Below are positions 10,711 through 21,548 of a stretch of 64,000 bases of DNA, in pieces; position 1 is the first letter of the stretch; each line of letters opens with the position of its first letter. A program made the position numbers and the translations under genes. The stretch comes from Xenopus tropicalis (lineage: Eukaryota; Chordata; Amphibia; Anura; Pipidae). The notes under the pieces are model-generated. The model did no database searches. It saw only the letters and a program-made list of their open reading frames with translations, and had not been told where the DNA came from. Location of the stretch: NCBI RefSeq assembly GCF_000004195.4, contig NC_030678.2, positions 57,009,378 through 57,073,377 of the forward strand, in the 5' to 3' direction.

Positions 10711-12796
10711 TTGTACAGTAGATTGCATACTGCCCATTACAAAACACAGGGGAATTTATTAGGAACGTATGGCATAAATTTATATTTCATATAATAGCAA
10801 GGCTATTTCCAATTTTATTTTCAATTCATTATGTAATTATTTAGTTATATGATGCAATCTAAATTACTCTCAAAGCCATCTAATTTACTTTTATTATCAT
10901 GATTAATTATACGATGTGTATCAATGCCTTTATCGCTTCTAAATTCAAATAAAAAAAGCCATCAACAGGCATTACTACAATAAAACATGAAATATGTGAT
11001 ATAACACAGATGTGAACAAATAAGGCTAACCCAAATTACAAACAAAAAACACACATAATAAAAAAGTATTGCCTATATATCTATGATTATTATTAACAAT
11101 AGGTATTTCTAAGTGACAAAATATTGATAAGAACTTTAAAAACCAAATGGTATATACACAATAGATAAAAAAAAATCACATAAGTATACTGTCTGATACA
11201 GGAGGCAATTAAAAGTGTAAAGCAAAATAAGCATATTAATACATTAATTAATACATCCTCACCTACATTAGCATCCCACCAACTGCTATTATTACCACCA
11301 TTACTAAGAGCATTAGAAAAAGATTCTGCTCCTTTCTGAAAATACTGTAACAATTTAAAAAGGTCAGGGTCTCTGATTACTAAATATCATTTATATTAAG
11401 GGGAATTTCTGTGGCATAAATCAATGCCAACAAAACTTTGTCCATGTACGCGCGCCCTTGGTTTGTTTGTGTGCACTGCGAATTGTATGGTCACAGCGGG
11501 CGGCCATTAGTACTTAAAATGGCAATTTTCTATTTAGGATTACCAAATGGCACCTACTTTTTGCATTGTTGGGGGGTATAGTTTTCCTTTAAGTCCAGAC
11601 TTGCTGACAGGCAAATGGTGGGCACATGTGTGGCTGTGTGTTGAGGCCTACTATGTTTTATTTTTTAATTCAGTATTCAGAATTAGTTTTCAGCCATCTT
11701 ACTTTTTCAATTTGCTTTGTTTATGTTTTCAGAGAGAGTTGAGCTGACTTATTGTGTGTGCCAATGTGACTTATACAGTACACAGAGATTTGGATTTTCT
11801 GATCTAGGCATTCAGCAACTGAATTAAATTTGATAAAAGTGTTCATAACTTTTCAAACTCCTTGAATGGATTTATGTATGCATTACGATAATTAAAGGTT
11901 TGCAGAGAATTTGGAATTTAGCACCTGGAATAACATTAACTTTGCTTTCATAAACATAGAAGATGAGGACATGTCTTAGTTATAGTCAAGTCTGTTGACT
12001 TTTTTACCATTGAAGCTGGCCATACATACTTGCATACATACAGGCTAGATATGTAGCTGATTTTCATCCAGATATTGGTCAGTAATTCTCTCCTACGGAC
12101 CCCCACACAATGGCCAATCAGTTGCTGACCTAGTCTTAGGGGCTGAACTGGCAGCTCTTATTGGTTTGTGTTTGATCTGTTTGAGTGTTGAGATTGGTGT
12201 AGAATATTTATTTTTATGGATTTCATTTCCTAGAAATGAGCAACATGAAAAACTGAAAAGTCTGATCTAACTTTTAACATAATTATAAACTATAAAAAGA
12301 TGTCTACTGGCATCTAATTGTTTAGAGACGTAAATAATTTGGTCAGACATAAATTATTTGGTAACTTGGTCACGCCAGGCCCCCTGCAGAAAAATCTTTT
12401 GACCAGGCGCGACCAGTCCCTCCACTAGCTGCTCCCCTGTCCTGACCTCAACTGTGCTGCACCTCCCAGCCCTGACCACGCTGCTATATTTAGGGTAGGA
12501 AGGGGGCTGGGGAGGGGGGCAAAGGTACAGCAGACCCCACGGTCTGGGCCCCCCTCACTATTCTATTTACATTAAGCAGAAAATGAAACTTCTTAGACTT
12601 CTAGTACTATAAGAACCTGCTATAACCTGGCAAACTCTTTCTGACATTCCACAAAGTGTTAATAAATTAGGTAGAATGCTGTCAAAACACTCAGGAAACC
12701 TCATTTACACATTTAATAAATGTGCCCTAGGATTTTTTACCTGACATCTTTGTTGATTGGAAAAGCACCAGTGAGAGACTGAATCAAATGGCTTCA
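10711..12796. other. Mostly unique AT-rich DNA
   Basis: A GC-rich patch at about 12370-12555 may be a MITE remnant, but no inverted ends were confirmed. No coding region recognised. Confidence 0.35.
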
Positions 12797-12866
12797 GAAT
12801 ATGGGGTAATTTAATAGTTTATGAATATGGGGTAATTTAATAGTTTATGAATATGGGGTAATTTAA
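12797..12866. repeat. 26-bp tandem repeat, about 2.7 copies
   Basis: The unit GAATATGGGGTAATTTAATA plus GTTTAT is repeated almost without change, which suggests a recent local duplication. Confidence 0.9.
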
Positions 12867-13919
12867 AAACTGCAGGGCAGGGTGCCCACAGGTACAGGTC
12901 GTTGCCTCCATGAAAATTATAGTGTTGACTGCGTTCCTTACAGGTGTAACAGAGGAGTCATTCCTTTTTCTACTCTCTAACTTGTGACTATTCAGACATA
13001 CAGGAGTTTGGTGTAATGAAGCCTTATCACAAGCAAACAGTAAGTAGAGGACTGGGTTGCACCCACAGCACTGCACCTAGGAACTAGAACCTCTTTAATG
13101 CAAGAAAGTAAGAGGAAACAGAACACCTTTCCATTTTCCATGTGTCTAAAAAATATGTGAAACACAGTGGAAAGGTAGAAACAATCCTTACCTATTATAC
13201 AAGGAATCTGAAACTCTTCTTAGCTATACAAGAGGAAAAAGACATAAAGATATACTCTGTCCCTCTGAAATTACCAAGATGCAGAAACACATTTATTATA
13301 TTACCCTTAAAGTTGGTACTTACTGGTTTGAATATAATTTATTGTCTATTACTAGAGCACACAACATGAATCTCCCCACATAATAAACTGAAACTGAGAA
13401 ACTGAAACAGTTGAAACATGTGACACCAACATAATGAAGTGCCCCTGTGCCAAATTTACCTGGAATTACAGGCAAACTACACCTGAAATGGTTGAAGTTT
13501 ATACCTGCATATATCTGAGACACAGGATGGCACATTCACAATGCCCCACAGAGCGTGCATAAAAAAGCCCACAATCAGCCATTTAAAAAAAACTTTGCCC
13601 ACTACGTGGGGCATCGTACACTGTGTCTAGAAGATGAGTGTGTCCTGCATTCAGCTCTACAGGTGTTGGCAGTGGGAGGCACATAGATCTCATCCTTTCC
13701 GCCCCCTACCCACTCCTAACTTTCATGTCATTTGTGCATGCTAGTTGGGGAGCAGAAGGAGGTGCAGCACACACCAGGATCTTGTATGTACTGCAGCCCA
13801 TAGGCAGGTGGTAGGGACAGAGTTGGACTGTATCCCCAGACCCTGCTCTCTGCACGGAGCACCTGATTCTCAGTCTGGCACTCTGTGCAGAGAGCAATAA
13901 CCCTGGGGCACAAATGCTG
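12867..13919. other. Unique DNA, no gene recognised
   Basis: Short open frames on both strands lack domains, plausible splice context or a start context. Confidence 0.35.
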
Positions 13920-14345
13920 TTAAAGGGGTGGTTCACCTTTAAGTTAACTTTTGTCATAGAATGGCTAATTCTAAGCAACTTTTCAATTAAACTTATTTTT
14001 TTCTTTTTTTTTATAATTCTTGGATTATTTGCTCTCTTCTCCTGCCTCTCTCCAGCTTTGACATGGAGGTCAGTGACCCTAACCTCCAAAAAACAAATGC
14101 TCTATAAAGTTACAATATTATTTTTACTCATTTTTAGATTAAAGCCCTCTCCTATTTGTATTCCAGCCCCTCATTTAAATAAGTGCATGGTTGCTAAGGT
14201 GATTTGGACCCTAGCAACCAAATAGCTGCTGAAATTTCAAACTAGAGAGCTGCTGAATATAAAGCTAAATAACTCAAAAACCACAAATGATAACAAAGAA
14301 AACCAATTGCAAATTGTCTCAGAGTAGCACTCTCTACATTATGCT
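13920..14345 (+). mobile_element. T2-type element, right end lost
   Basis: Left TTAA (13920-13923) is followed by AGGGGTGGTTCACCTTTAAG, an end of a very common frog T2 repeat, and by its usual interior (GGTTGCTAAGGTGATTTGG near 14190). The right inverted end is absent, so the copy is truncated. A 103-codon open frame inside is incidental. Confidence 0.75.
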
Positions 14346-14871
14346 AAAATTTATTAACTGAGCACTAAGGGACACACCCTTGCACCACTTAGTGCCCTTG
14401 CTCTTATGCCCCCCAGGTTGTAAATAACCCCTATGGTATTATTATTAAAATGTGATTAGGAATTACTATAATACATCAGTTCTTATAAATGTATTTTCTC
14501 CATAGCCTGATCATTTATCGACTAAGCAAATATATGTGGGCCAGATCTCGAGGTGTGTTACAGGCTTCTATATAGAACACAAAGGGATACCTGCAGTATA
14601 AACTATTAAACTGGCAGGCACATACTGGCTCATTAGTTTCTCATCATTTTATTGAAATCAAACATATTCATATTTGCCTTAAATGGGCAGTATTAGACGT
14701 GAAATGGAGTGGAAGCTACTCCAAGGTAAAGAAAAATGGATTTAAAGGTTTAATTCCATTTGCCTTCGCAGTGACACATTTCCTTCATTTAAGTGTAGTA
14801 TAAGTTTCAGAGGTGCTAAAACAGGAAAAAAAACCTACTGTTGCTGTGGTCTATATATATATATATATATT

Positions 14872-15103
14872 CAGGGCCGGATTTATCTTCAGGGCGCCCC
14901 GAGGCCGCCCCCGTTGGTCGCCCCGCCCCCTGTGCGCATGTGCGAACGCGCGACACACCCCTGTGCGCAGGCGCGAGTGCCTTCTGACTGCTCCGTATAG
15001 GAGCCAAATTTAAAAATTTTGTTGCGGCGGGGCGGCATGCCACCCCTAAACTTTTGCCGCCCTAGGCCCGGGCCTTTGTGGCCTTTCCACAAATCCGGGC
15101 CTG
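14872..15103. mobile_element. hAT MITE with perfect 8-bp TSD
   Basis: Ends CAGGGCCGGATTTAT and, inverted, CACAAATCCGGGCCTG. The 8-bp duplication TATATATT is at 14864-14871 and 15104-15111, inside an (AT)n run. The GC-rich 232-bp interior has no transposase. Confidence 0.9.
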
Positions 15104-15111
15104 TATATATT

Positions 15112-16166
15112 CTACAATAAAGCACTCTCCAAAACTGCTATGTGTTAAAAATGTATCATTTAATAGAGAGCCCAGGTTCCCATCTAATAAATTATTAATC
15201 TTTAACACATTGCACTTGTACATTAGATTCTAACCCTATGTCTATATATTAATAAATGAGAGCCCTAAACATGCTACTGTGAGAAAAGCGCTATATCTGT
15301 ATAATAAAAGGGAGAAGGTTTGCCCAGATGCAAACAATAACAATGCTTTAGGTGACTAGACCTGTTGTAAACTTTGCACCTTTTATTACATAACCCCACT
15401 AATGTGTCACATGAGATACAAACTTTTGTGAAAACATATTAGGAGTCTACATTTTGGGCAGATATGGTATATGAAATAATTCCAGAACTTTACTGGACTT
15501 GCTAGACTTAGTACTGCCTTCTTTTTGCTCCTCCTACCATCATTGACTTACTTTTCCTCCTCTGTGGCAGACCTATTGTCTGCTTGTCATGCAATGTGTA
15601 ATATGCAATAAGTCACTGGCTTGTCTCAAGCTGTGTAGATGTTCTTAGTTGTAGTTTTGCACCAATGACTGCAACAGGTAGCCCAGGCTTCACTTAGCAG
15701 CTATCCATGTGATAAGGTGATATCTTTGGCCTCTAGGCCTCACTAGTTGGTACCTAAGGGAATAATTGCAAACCTTTTGATAAAGTTAATATTTCATATG
15801 GTTAAGTTTACAGTAGGTCCTCTTTATTCCCATTGTTTAATTGCAGTATTAATTAATTGCTTTATTTCTTTTATCTACAGAGGTGTATATTAGTGCTGAA
15901 TGTTATTTGTTCACAAATAATAAGCTTTGTTATTTGATGTACTGTATTATGCTATAAGGAAAGGAGAAAAAAAAATTGAAAAAATTGTGATGTCACTAAT
16001 TGTACTCCCTTTATAAAGTTGTGATGTTTTGTATGTGATACCCATGCCTATGATTAAGTGCGCCTGTGCATGAAACTAGTTAGGCTTGTTCTTTTAAATG
16101 AGCAAATAAAATTGGATTTTAATTGAGTCCTGGAAGGTCCTGGTGTACGAGCACAGCTATTTCTTC
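15112..16166. other. Unique DNA with one weak repeat 3' end
   Basis: Around 16048-16110 there is a degraded CTGATGA...GAAAC-like block followed by AATAAA. The rest is unrecognised. Confidence 0.35.
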
Positions 16167-16174
16167 ACCTAAGG

Positions 16175-16365
16175 CAGGGGTGAGCAAACTATGGCCCGTG
16201 GGCCACGTCCGGCCCCTTGGTCTGTTTAATCCGGCCCAACGAATCCGCCAGTCTCATCACGTGAGACTTTGCGTCTGGGGCCTGGCAAGCGGAAATGGCG
16301 TAACGCTGGTCCAGCCCATCGGTAAGTCAATGTGGCCCCTGAGCCAGAAAGTTTGCCTACCCCTG
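16175..16365. mobile_element. hAT MITE with perfect 8-bp TSD
   Basis: Ends CAGGGGTGAGCAAACT and, inverted, AGTTTGCCTACCCCTG. The duplication ACCTAAGG is at 16167-16174 and 16366-16373. 191 bp, non-coding. Confidence 0.92.
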
Positions 16366-16991
16366 ACCTAAGGGAATAATGTAATAAAAAGTTATAGTAA
16401 GTGCTTCAAGGTCTAACAGTCCTTAGTAACCAATCAAATGTGTATTTTTGTGATTCTGATATGCTAAGACCAGTAAATACTAACTGCTGATTGGTTATTA
16501 TGGCTTATTAGACCTGAATAATACTTTGCACCTCCTACTGCAGTACTTTCCCCCTAGAATCTCTTTTCCTCAATGCTGGCGAAGCCATTCCACATATATG
16601 TAGATAACTGATGTAATATTGGCGATGAAGGTTTTCAGAACTTCATAAGAATCATTTAGTGTATAGTTATATGGTTTATCAAATCAACATAAACATGAAT
16701 AAACATGTTATTGTTTTTCCTTTGCTTAAATAAACTATTATTAGAGGTGATCTCTCATGAAGTGCCAAAAAAAGGCATGAAACGTGTCAGGTGACTTCTT
16801 GTATCCTAAGGGTATAGGAAGTCATCCGAGGGTCTAATCTTACTAATGAAAAAATGTAAAGAATTGTTATTTTTAATTTTTAATTTTTAATAGACATTTC
16901 ATTATTTATTGGCACACAAAAAGAGAGGGGGATTGATCAATGCACATTCCCTGGTCCCCTGTTTCATAAGTAAATTGTCTATGCTAGTGCA

Positions 16992-16996
16992 TGTAT
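16992..16996. repeat. TSD of Gypsy insertion, left
   Basis: TGTAT, repeated at 19077-19081. The uninterrupted right arm has one TGTAT at this place, confirming the 5-bp duplication. Confidence 0.9.
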
Positions 16997-17036
16997 TGTA
17001 GTATACTTATCTGTGTGTTTACCACTGGGAGTAATA
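16997..17036 (+). repeat. 5' LTR stub
   Basis: The first 40 bases of the LTR (starting TGTAGTATACTTATC) are identical to 18832-18871. Similarity stops within GGGAGTAATA, which is also close to the RT sequence that follows in inverted orientation. Confidence 0.9.
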
Positions 17037-17366
17037 GGAGAGCACTGGAGCACACACTAGTGCATCTTTTAGTTTTTGAAAGGCATCCTGCTGTTCAGGA
17101 TTCCACTGCCACACAGTATCTTTGGAGAGCAGGAGCCTGAGTGGTGCAGTTATACTTGCTTCATGTGGAATGTATTGTGCAAGATAGCGAGTCATACCTA
17201 GCAGCCTCTGCAAACTTTTTCTGTCATGTGGGCTTGGCATTTCTGTGATTGCCTTCACTTTGTCAGGGTCAGGCATGACTCCCTCACTGGAAATAATATG
17301 CCCCATGTAATGCACTTTGCTTACTTGATACTGAAGCTTGTCTTTGTTGAACTTTACATGCAGCTT
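17037..17366 (-). pseudogene. Inverted reverse transcriptase fragment (Ty3/Gypsy)
   Basis: On the minus strand the frame carries the RT thumb and connection region: VHYMGHIISSEGVMPDPDKV, then RLLGMTRYLAQYIP, then the start of the RNase H-linked domain (WNPEQQDAFQKLKDAL). The frame is open but lacks the upstream catalytic palm. It ends where the LTR stub begins. Orientation is opposite to the integrase of the same element, so no joint polyprotein can be made. The match to Ty3/Gypsy pol is strong. Confidence 0.88.
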
Positions 17367-18779
17367 GCGCGCTCTGTGGACACTGAAATTGACTTTGAAA
17401 ATGAGAAAGTGGTCTATTCCCTTGATGTTGCCGTGGCCCTCCCACAGCACCTTCTTCAAGAACTGAAAGATGCAACTGAGGCAGACACAGAGCTGTTGGC
17501 ACTTAAACAAGCACACAGCAATGGATGGCCAAGCCGGAAAGGGTCAGCTGACAAAGTAGTACAGCCATATTGGCCTTTGAGACACGAAATTCATATAGAA
17601 GATGGCTTGGTAATGATAGGTGACAAATTTATCATCCCTAAAAGCTGCAGGCCACATATGATTGAAAGACTGCATGTCGCACACCAAGGGATTCAGAGGT
17701 CAAAAGCACAAGCCAGAATGCTCATGTATTGGCCAAATATGGGAAAAGATATTGAACTAGGAGTAAGCACTTGCAACACATGCCAAGAAATGCTGCCCAG
17801 CAATGTGAAGGAACCACTACTTACCCATGATATACCCAGCATGCCATGGACTAAGCTTGCTGCAGATATATTTGACCTTTATGGACATTCATACCTGCTT
17901 GTGATTGATTACTTCTCAAGATACCCAGAGGTGCTTCGACTGTCTGACAAATCAGCAAATTCAGTTATTGCAAGACTAAAGGCTATCTTTGCAAGACATG
18001 GCATACCACAGGAACTGGTCTCGGATCACGTACCATTTGCCAGCCATGACATGATTACTTTTGCCAACAAATGGGACTTTAAACTCACTTTCTCAAGCCC
18101 AGGCTATCCACAGTCTAATGGCATGGCTGAACGCTCAGTCCAGACTGTCAAAAAGACTTTTGTTAAAGCAGCTCAAACTGGGCTTGACCCACACTTAGCA
18201 CTGCTGAGTTTGAGAAACACACCGGTGACAGGCATGAAATATAGCCCAGCACAGTTATTAATGGGTCGGGTCTTGCGATCCAATTTGCCAGCTTCAGCAT
18301 CCATGTTAAAACCAAACGTTCCACAGAATGTGTACTCTCATTTGCAAAGACACCAAGCAAACCAAAAGAGATACTATGACTTCAGAGCCAGGAGTCTCAA
18401 TCCTTTTCAGAGGGGAGACAGAGTAAGGATGGAAACCACACAGGGCTGGCAGCCAGCAATTGTACAAAAAGTACGAGATGAACCTAGATCTTATGATGTA
18501 GTCACACCTCAAGGAAAGCGCTACAGGAGGAACAGAAGACACCTCAGGCCAGACAAAGTACCAATGCAGCAAGACACTGGTCCAGTAATATATGGAAACA
18601 TTGATTCCCATGACACACAAGGAGACCAGGTCCAAGAAGCTGCAGCATGTTCACAGCAAGAAGCAAGAGAGGAACCTTCGGAACCCAGTACTGAACATTC
18701 TGCTGAGCCCCAACGTATCACAGTCACAAAAAGTGGTCGGGTAGTAAGGGCACCCAGCCGCTATAAAGACTTTGTTTAG
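17367..18779 (+). pseudogene. Integrase region of Ty3/Gypsy pol
   Basis: An open frame of about 470 codons to TAG at 18777. In order: the RNase H to integrase linker; a zinc-binding region with HVAHQG, YWPNMGKDIE and CNTCQ; the DDE core with AADIF (first Asp), LVSDHVPFAS (second Asp) and GMAERSVQ (Glu); and a GPY/F-like C-terminal module (GWQPAIVQKV, YRRNRRHLRP). The usual Asn after the second Asp is His, and the block is one residue shorter than the family norm, so catalysis is doubtful. There is no start of its own because it is the tail of a polyprotein. The listed start is the inversion junction, known to about 10 bp. Confidence 0.9.
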
Positions 18780-18819
18780 GATTAATGTTTGCATTTGCTC
18801 ATTTGCTCTTTTTTCATTT

Positions 18820-18831
18820 AAAGAAGGGAGA
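18820..18831 (+). other. Polypurine tract
   Basis: AAAGAAGGGAGA sits immediately before the 3' LTR, the expected place for plus-strand priming. Confidence 0.8.
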
Positions 18832-19076
18832 TGTAGTATACTTATCTGTGTGTTTACCACTGGGAGTAATATAGAGGGCGCTGTGCTATGCCTGCAGTAG
18901 TTTTATTTCAGTGCCTGTTCTCCATCTCTCTCTCCTTCTTGTACAATAGAGTTATACCCTGTGCTTAGGGATTAGATCTTCCTTGTTAAATAAACTTACA
19001 TAAAGTTGTTAATAGTATGCTGCCTGTTTGTGGAGCCTTGATATGATCTGCAGAAGCTGAAAAGCTGAACACAACA
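18832..19076 (+). repeat. 3' LTR, 245 bp
   Basis: Begins TGTAGTATAC and ends CACAACA (TG...CA). A polyadenylation signal AATAAA is near 18990. Confidence 0.9.
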
Positions 19077-19727
19077 TGTATTGACAAAAAACAGGGGTTT
19101 TTAGTTACAAAATTATGACCACAAGATTGGTAAGTATTTTAGCAGAGTTATTCTGCAGAAAGAATGGCCAAACTTCCATGTGGGTTAGCACCCCCACACC
19201 CGTCCCTTTAATGGTGGTCTTATGCCTTTAAAATAATGGGTGTTGGTTAATGGGCAGTCTTCTATTTTACAAGCCGCAAGCGGGGGAGGATTAAGCCTGT
19301 AGAACCAAGCTGTGGTCCTGGCAATCTCTCTCTATAAAAGCAGAAGGCATGGGAGTGACTAAGCCCTCTGACTCAAACCAGCCCCCAGGTCAAGAATGGC
19401 AACAGTGCATGGGAGTGCCAGCCTTTGAAAAATATGACCAGAGGTAAATAGATAGGTCCACCAGACGGGGTTTACCTTGACGTGGTATGGTGGCTTACCA
19501 ATCTTATAATCATAATTTTGTAACTAAAAACCCCTGTTTTTTGTCAATACATGCACTAGCATAGATAATTTACTTATGAAACAGGGGACCAGGGAATGTG
19601 CATTGATCAATCCCCCTCTCTTTTTGTATGTTTGTAGTTAATTTGGCTAGATCAGTTGCACTTCCATTGTATTTGTATACTCTATTTAGAATTGGAGTGC
19701 TCCCACAACCCCTTTCTGTGTATCTCA

Positions 19728-19806
19728 TTATTTATTGGGCCTGTGGGGGGCTGTTTACACCTATGTGTACTTAAAATGCCAGGGCCTATTTTGAATCCCA
19801 GTGTGG
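19728..19806. mobile_element. hAT MITE fragment (CAGGCCTGGACTGG family)
   Basis: TTATTGGGCCTGTGGGG, CCAGGGCCTATTTTGAATCC and CAGTGTGGGTCTGG match the interior and right end of 32020-32137. The left end is lost. Confidence 0.5.
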
Positions 19807-20060
19807 GTCTGGCTGAGTGAAATGGAACATGGAGCAATAGACACCCTTTTATAGAAAAGATCTCAATGTTCTCACACTAAAAAAGCCATGTAAAGGCAAT
19901 TAATTCCATAGATGCTACGTCACTGGCAGGCTGTCACATTGCTTGCAGATAAAGTAGCACCTATGTTGCTGCCAGACAAAGGTTTTAAACCTCAATGGTT
20001 TTAAAGCTAAGTGTGAAATCCACCGGGCCTATTTAAAGGATATCTACACACTTAATTAAT

Positions 20061-20315
20061 TCCCAACCTTTTTTACTTGAGAGCCACGCTCAAATGTAAA
20101 AAGTGTTGGTAAGCCACACAAGCATGAAAAAAGTGTTTTGGGGATGCCAAATAAGGGGTGTGATTGGCTATTTGGTAGCCCCACATAGACTACTAGACAG
20201 CAGGGGGCTCTGCTTGGAGTAAAACTGTGTCTCTACTTTGAGGTCACTGGGAGCAACATCAAAGGGGGTAGTGAGTAACTTGTTGCTCATGAATCACTAG
20301 TTGGGCATCATTGTT
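20061..20315. mobile_element. hAT-like MITE, diverged
   Basis: CCCAACCTTTTTTAC at the left and GTTGGGCATCATTG at the right are eroded forms of the ends of 38430-38735. Interiors share AAGCATGAAAAAAGT and TTTGGTAGCCCC. Confidence 0.65.
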
Positions 20316-20951
20316 CTAAATATAGATCAGGAAACACATCCACTTATTGACTGATTGTTTATTTAAAAATATCCATAAGACCCTCCATTGGAATAGTAGT
20401 GTGAAAAATAGATTACCCACCAAAGATAAGTCCAATTTGCTATGAAAAGCATTTTGGATATCTGTTACACAATAAAACATTCCAAAACTCAGAATCTATT
20501 AATGTTTCCCTTTGATATAATCATGACTGAAAAGTGTCAGAATAAACTCTTTTTTAGAAAAAAGCTGTTACATCAAACTTGAACTTGGTATTGTATATTT
20601 TCAACAGATCTAGTGTTTTAACACTTTTGTTTGGCTTCTAGGCATGGGTGACATTTGCTAATAATTCTTTTGTACTGTGTACTATGAAATACTGTTAAGT
20701 ATAACAGTTTTATGTCTGTTAAAATCAAGTTAATTATGGTGAATTGTGATACCCACTGATGGACCATTAATTTGCAGTCAGAATTTTCCAGATTATATTA
20801 GGCATATGGAGGTTGGAATTCTGCATGTTTCACACCCTCCTTTATTAACAGGTTCCTTAAGAGCATGTGTTTACTTTCTTCCCAGAGGAAGGATTTCTGG
20901 TTTGGTTTCAAATATAATTTAGGGTAGATAATGCAAGTCCACATAGTTCAG

Positions 20952-21548
20952 TAGAAGGGACTAGTGATGAGCGAATCTGTTCCGTTTCGCTTCGCCGAAA
21001 AATTTGCGAATCTTTCAAAAGATCTGCGAAACGGCGCAAAATTCGCGAAACGGCGAAAATGTCGTGCGACAAAAAAAAATTGTCGCCCGCGACTATTCTT
21101 TTGTCACCTGCGGCTATTATTTTGTTGCGTGGCTATTCTTTCGTCGCCCGCGACTAATATTTTGTTGCGCGGCTATTGTTTCGTCGCCCGCGGCTATTAT
21201 TTTGTCGCGCAGCTATTGTTTCGTCGCCCGCTGCTATTGATTCATCGCCCTTGGCTATTATTTCGTCGCGCGGCTATTGTTTCGTCGCCCGCGGCTATTA
21301 TTTTGTCACGCGGCTATTGTTTCGTCGCCCGCGGCTATTGTTTCGTCGCCCGCGGCTATGGTTTCATCACCCGCGGCCATTATTTTGTCACGCGGCTATT
21401 CTTTTGACGCCCGCGACTATCCTTTTTTGACACCGGCGACAATTTTTGGACGTGCGGCGAATTTTTCCGCGGCAAATTTTTTCATCCGTTTCGCGAAACA
21501 ATCCGCCAATGGCGAAACGCAGAAATCCATGCCATACTAGAAGGGACT
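20952..21548. mobile_element. hAT-like MITE with 21/19-bp minisatellite core
   Basis: Inverted-type ends GTGATGAGCGAATCTG (left) and CGCAGAAATCCATGCC (right) with cores TTTCGCTTCGCC and GGCGAAACGC. TAGAAGGGACT occurs at both flanks (20952-20962 and 21538-21548); an 8-bp duplication AAGGGACT fits hAT. The middle is the tandem array at 21079-21425. Open frames across it are products of the repeat. Confidence 0.7.
21079..21425. repeat. Minisatellite of 21- and 19-bp units
   Basis: Roughly 17 copies of two related units, GGCTATTGTTTCGTCGCCCGC less one base (20 shown: GGCTATTGTTTCGTCGCCCG) and GGCTATTATTTTGTCGCGC, often alternating. The array is rich in CpG, many still intact. Confidence 0.9.

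Larger units (their letters stand above)
16997..19076 (+). mobile_element. Ty3/Gypsy retrotransposon, deleted and internally inverted
   Basis: A 40-bp stub of the 5' LTR (16997-17036) is joined to an inverted piece of RT (about 17037-17366), then to the forward end of pol with integrase (17367-18779), a polypurine tract and a full 3' LTR. TSD TGTAT is at 16992-16996 and 19077-19081. Gag, protease, most of RT and RNase H are missing. The TSD at the very ends implies that the rearranged form itself integrated, rather than being broken afterwards. Confidence 0.88.
16916..19627. mobile_element. Fold-back element, left arm split by Gypsy
   Basis: The left arm (16916-16996 continued at 19082-19134) and the right arm (19494-19627) are inverted copies of about 134 bp with few mismatches. 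They include GGGGGATTGATCAATGC and AAAAACAGGGGTTTTTAG. The spacer 19135-19493 holds a TATAAAAGCAG motif (about 19335) and no clear ORF. The Gypsy copy at 16997-19076 interrupts the left arm only. No terminal target duplication was found for the fold-back itself, so its class is open. Confidence 0.75.

Noticed and set aside
13914..14225. 103-codon open frame
   Set aside because: Lies wholly inside a common T2-type repeat and starts at its left end; no domain.
21079..21425. Regularly spaced repeats resembling a CRISPR array
   Set aside because: Units are contiguous and alternate between 21 and 19 bp without unique spacers; this is a eukaryotic minisatellite inside a MITE.
20964..21540. Open frames of 78-147 codons on the plus strand
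   Set aside because: They read through the 21/19-bp minisatellite; the peptides are simple repeats such as YCFVARGY in several frames at once.
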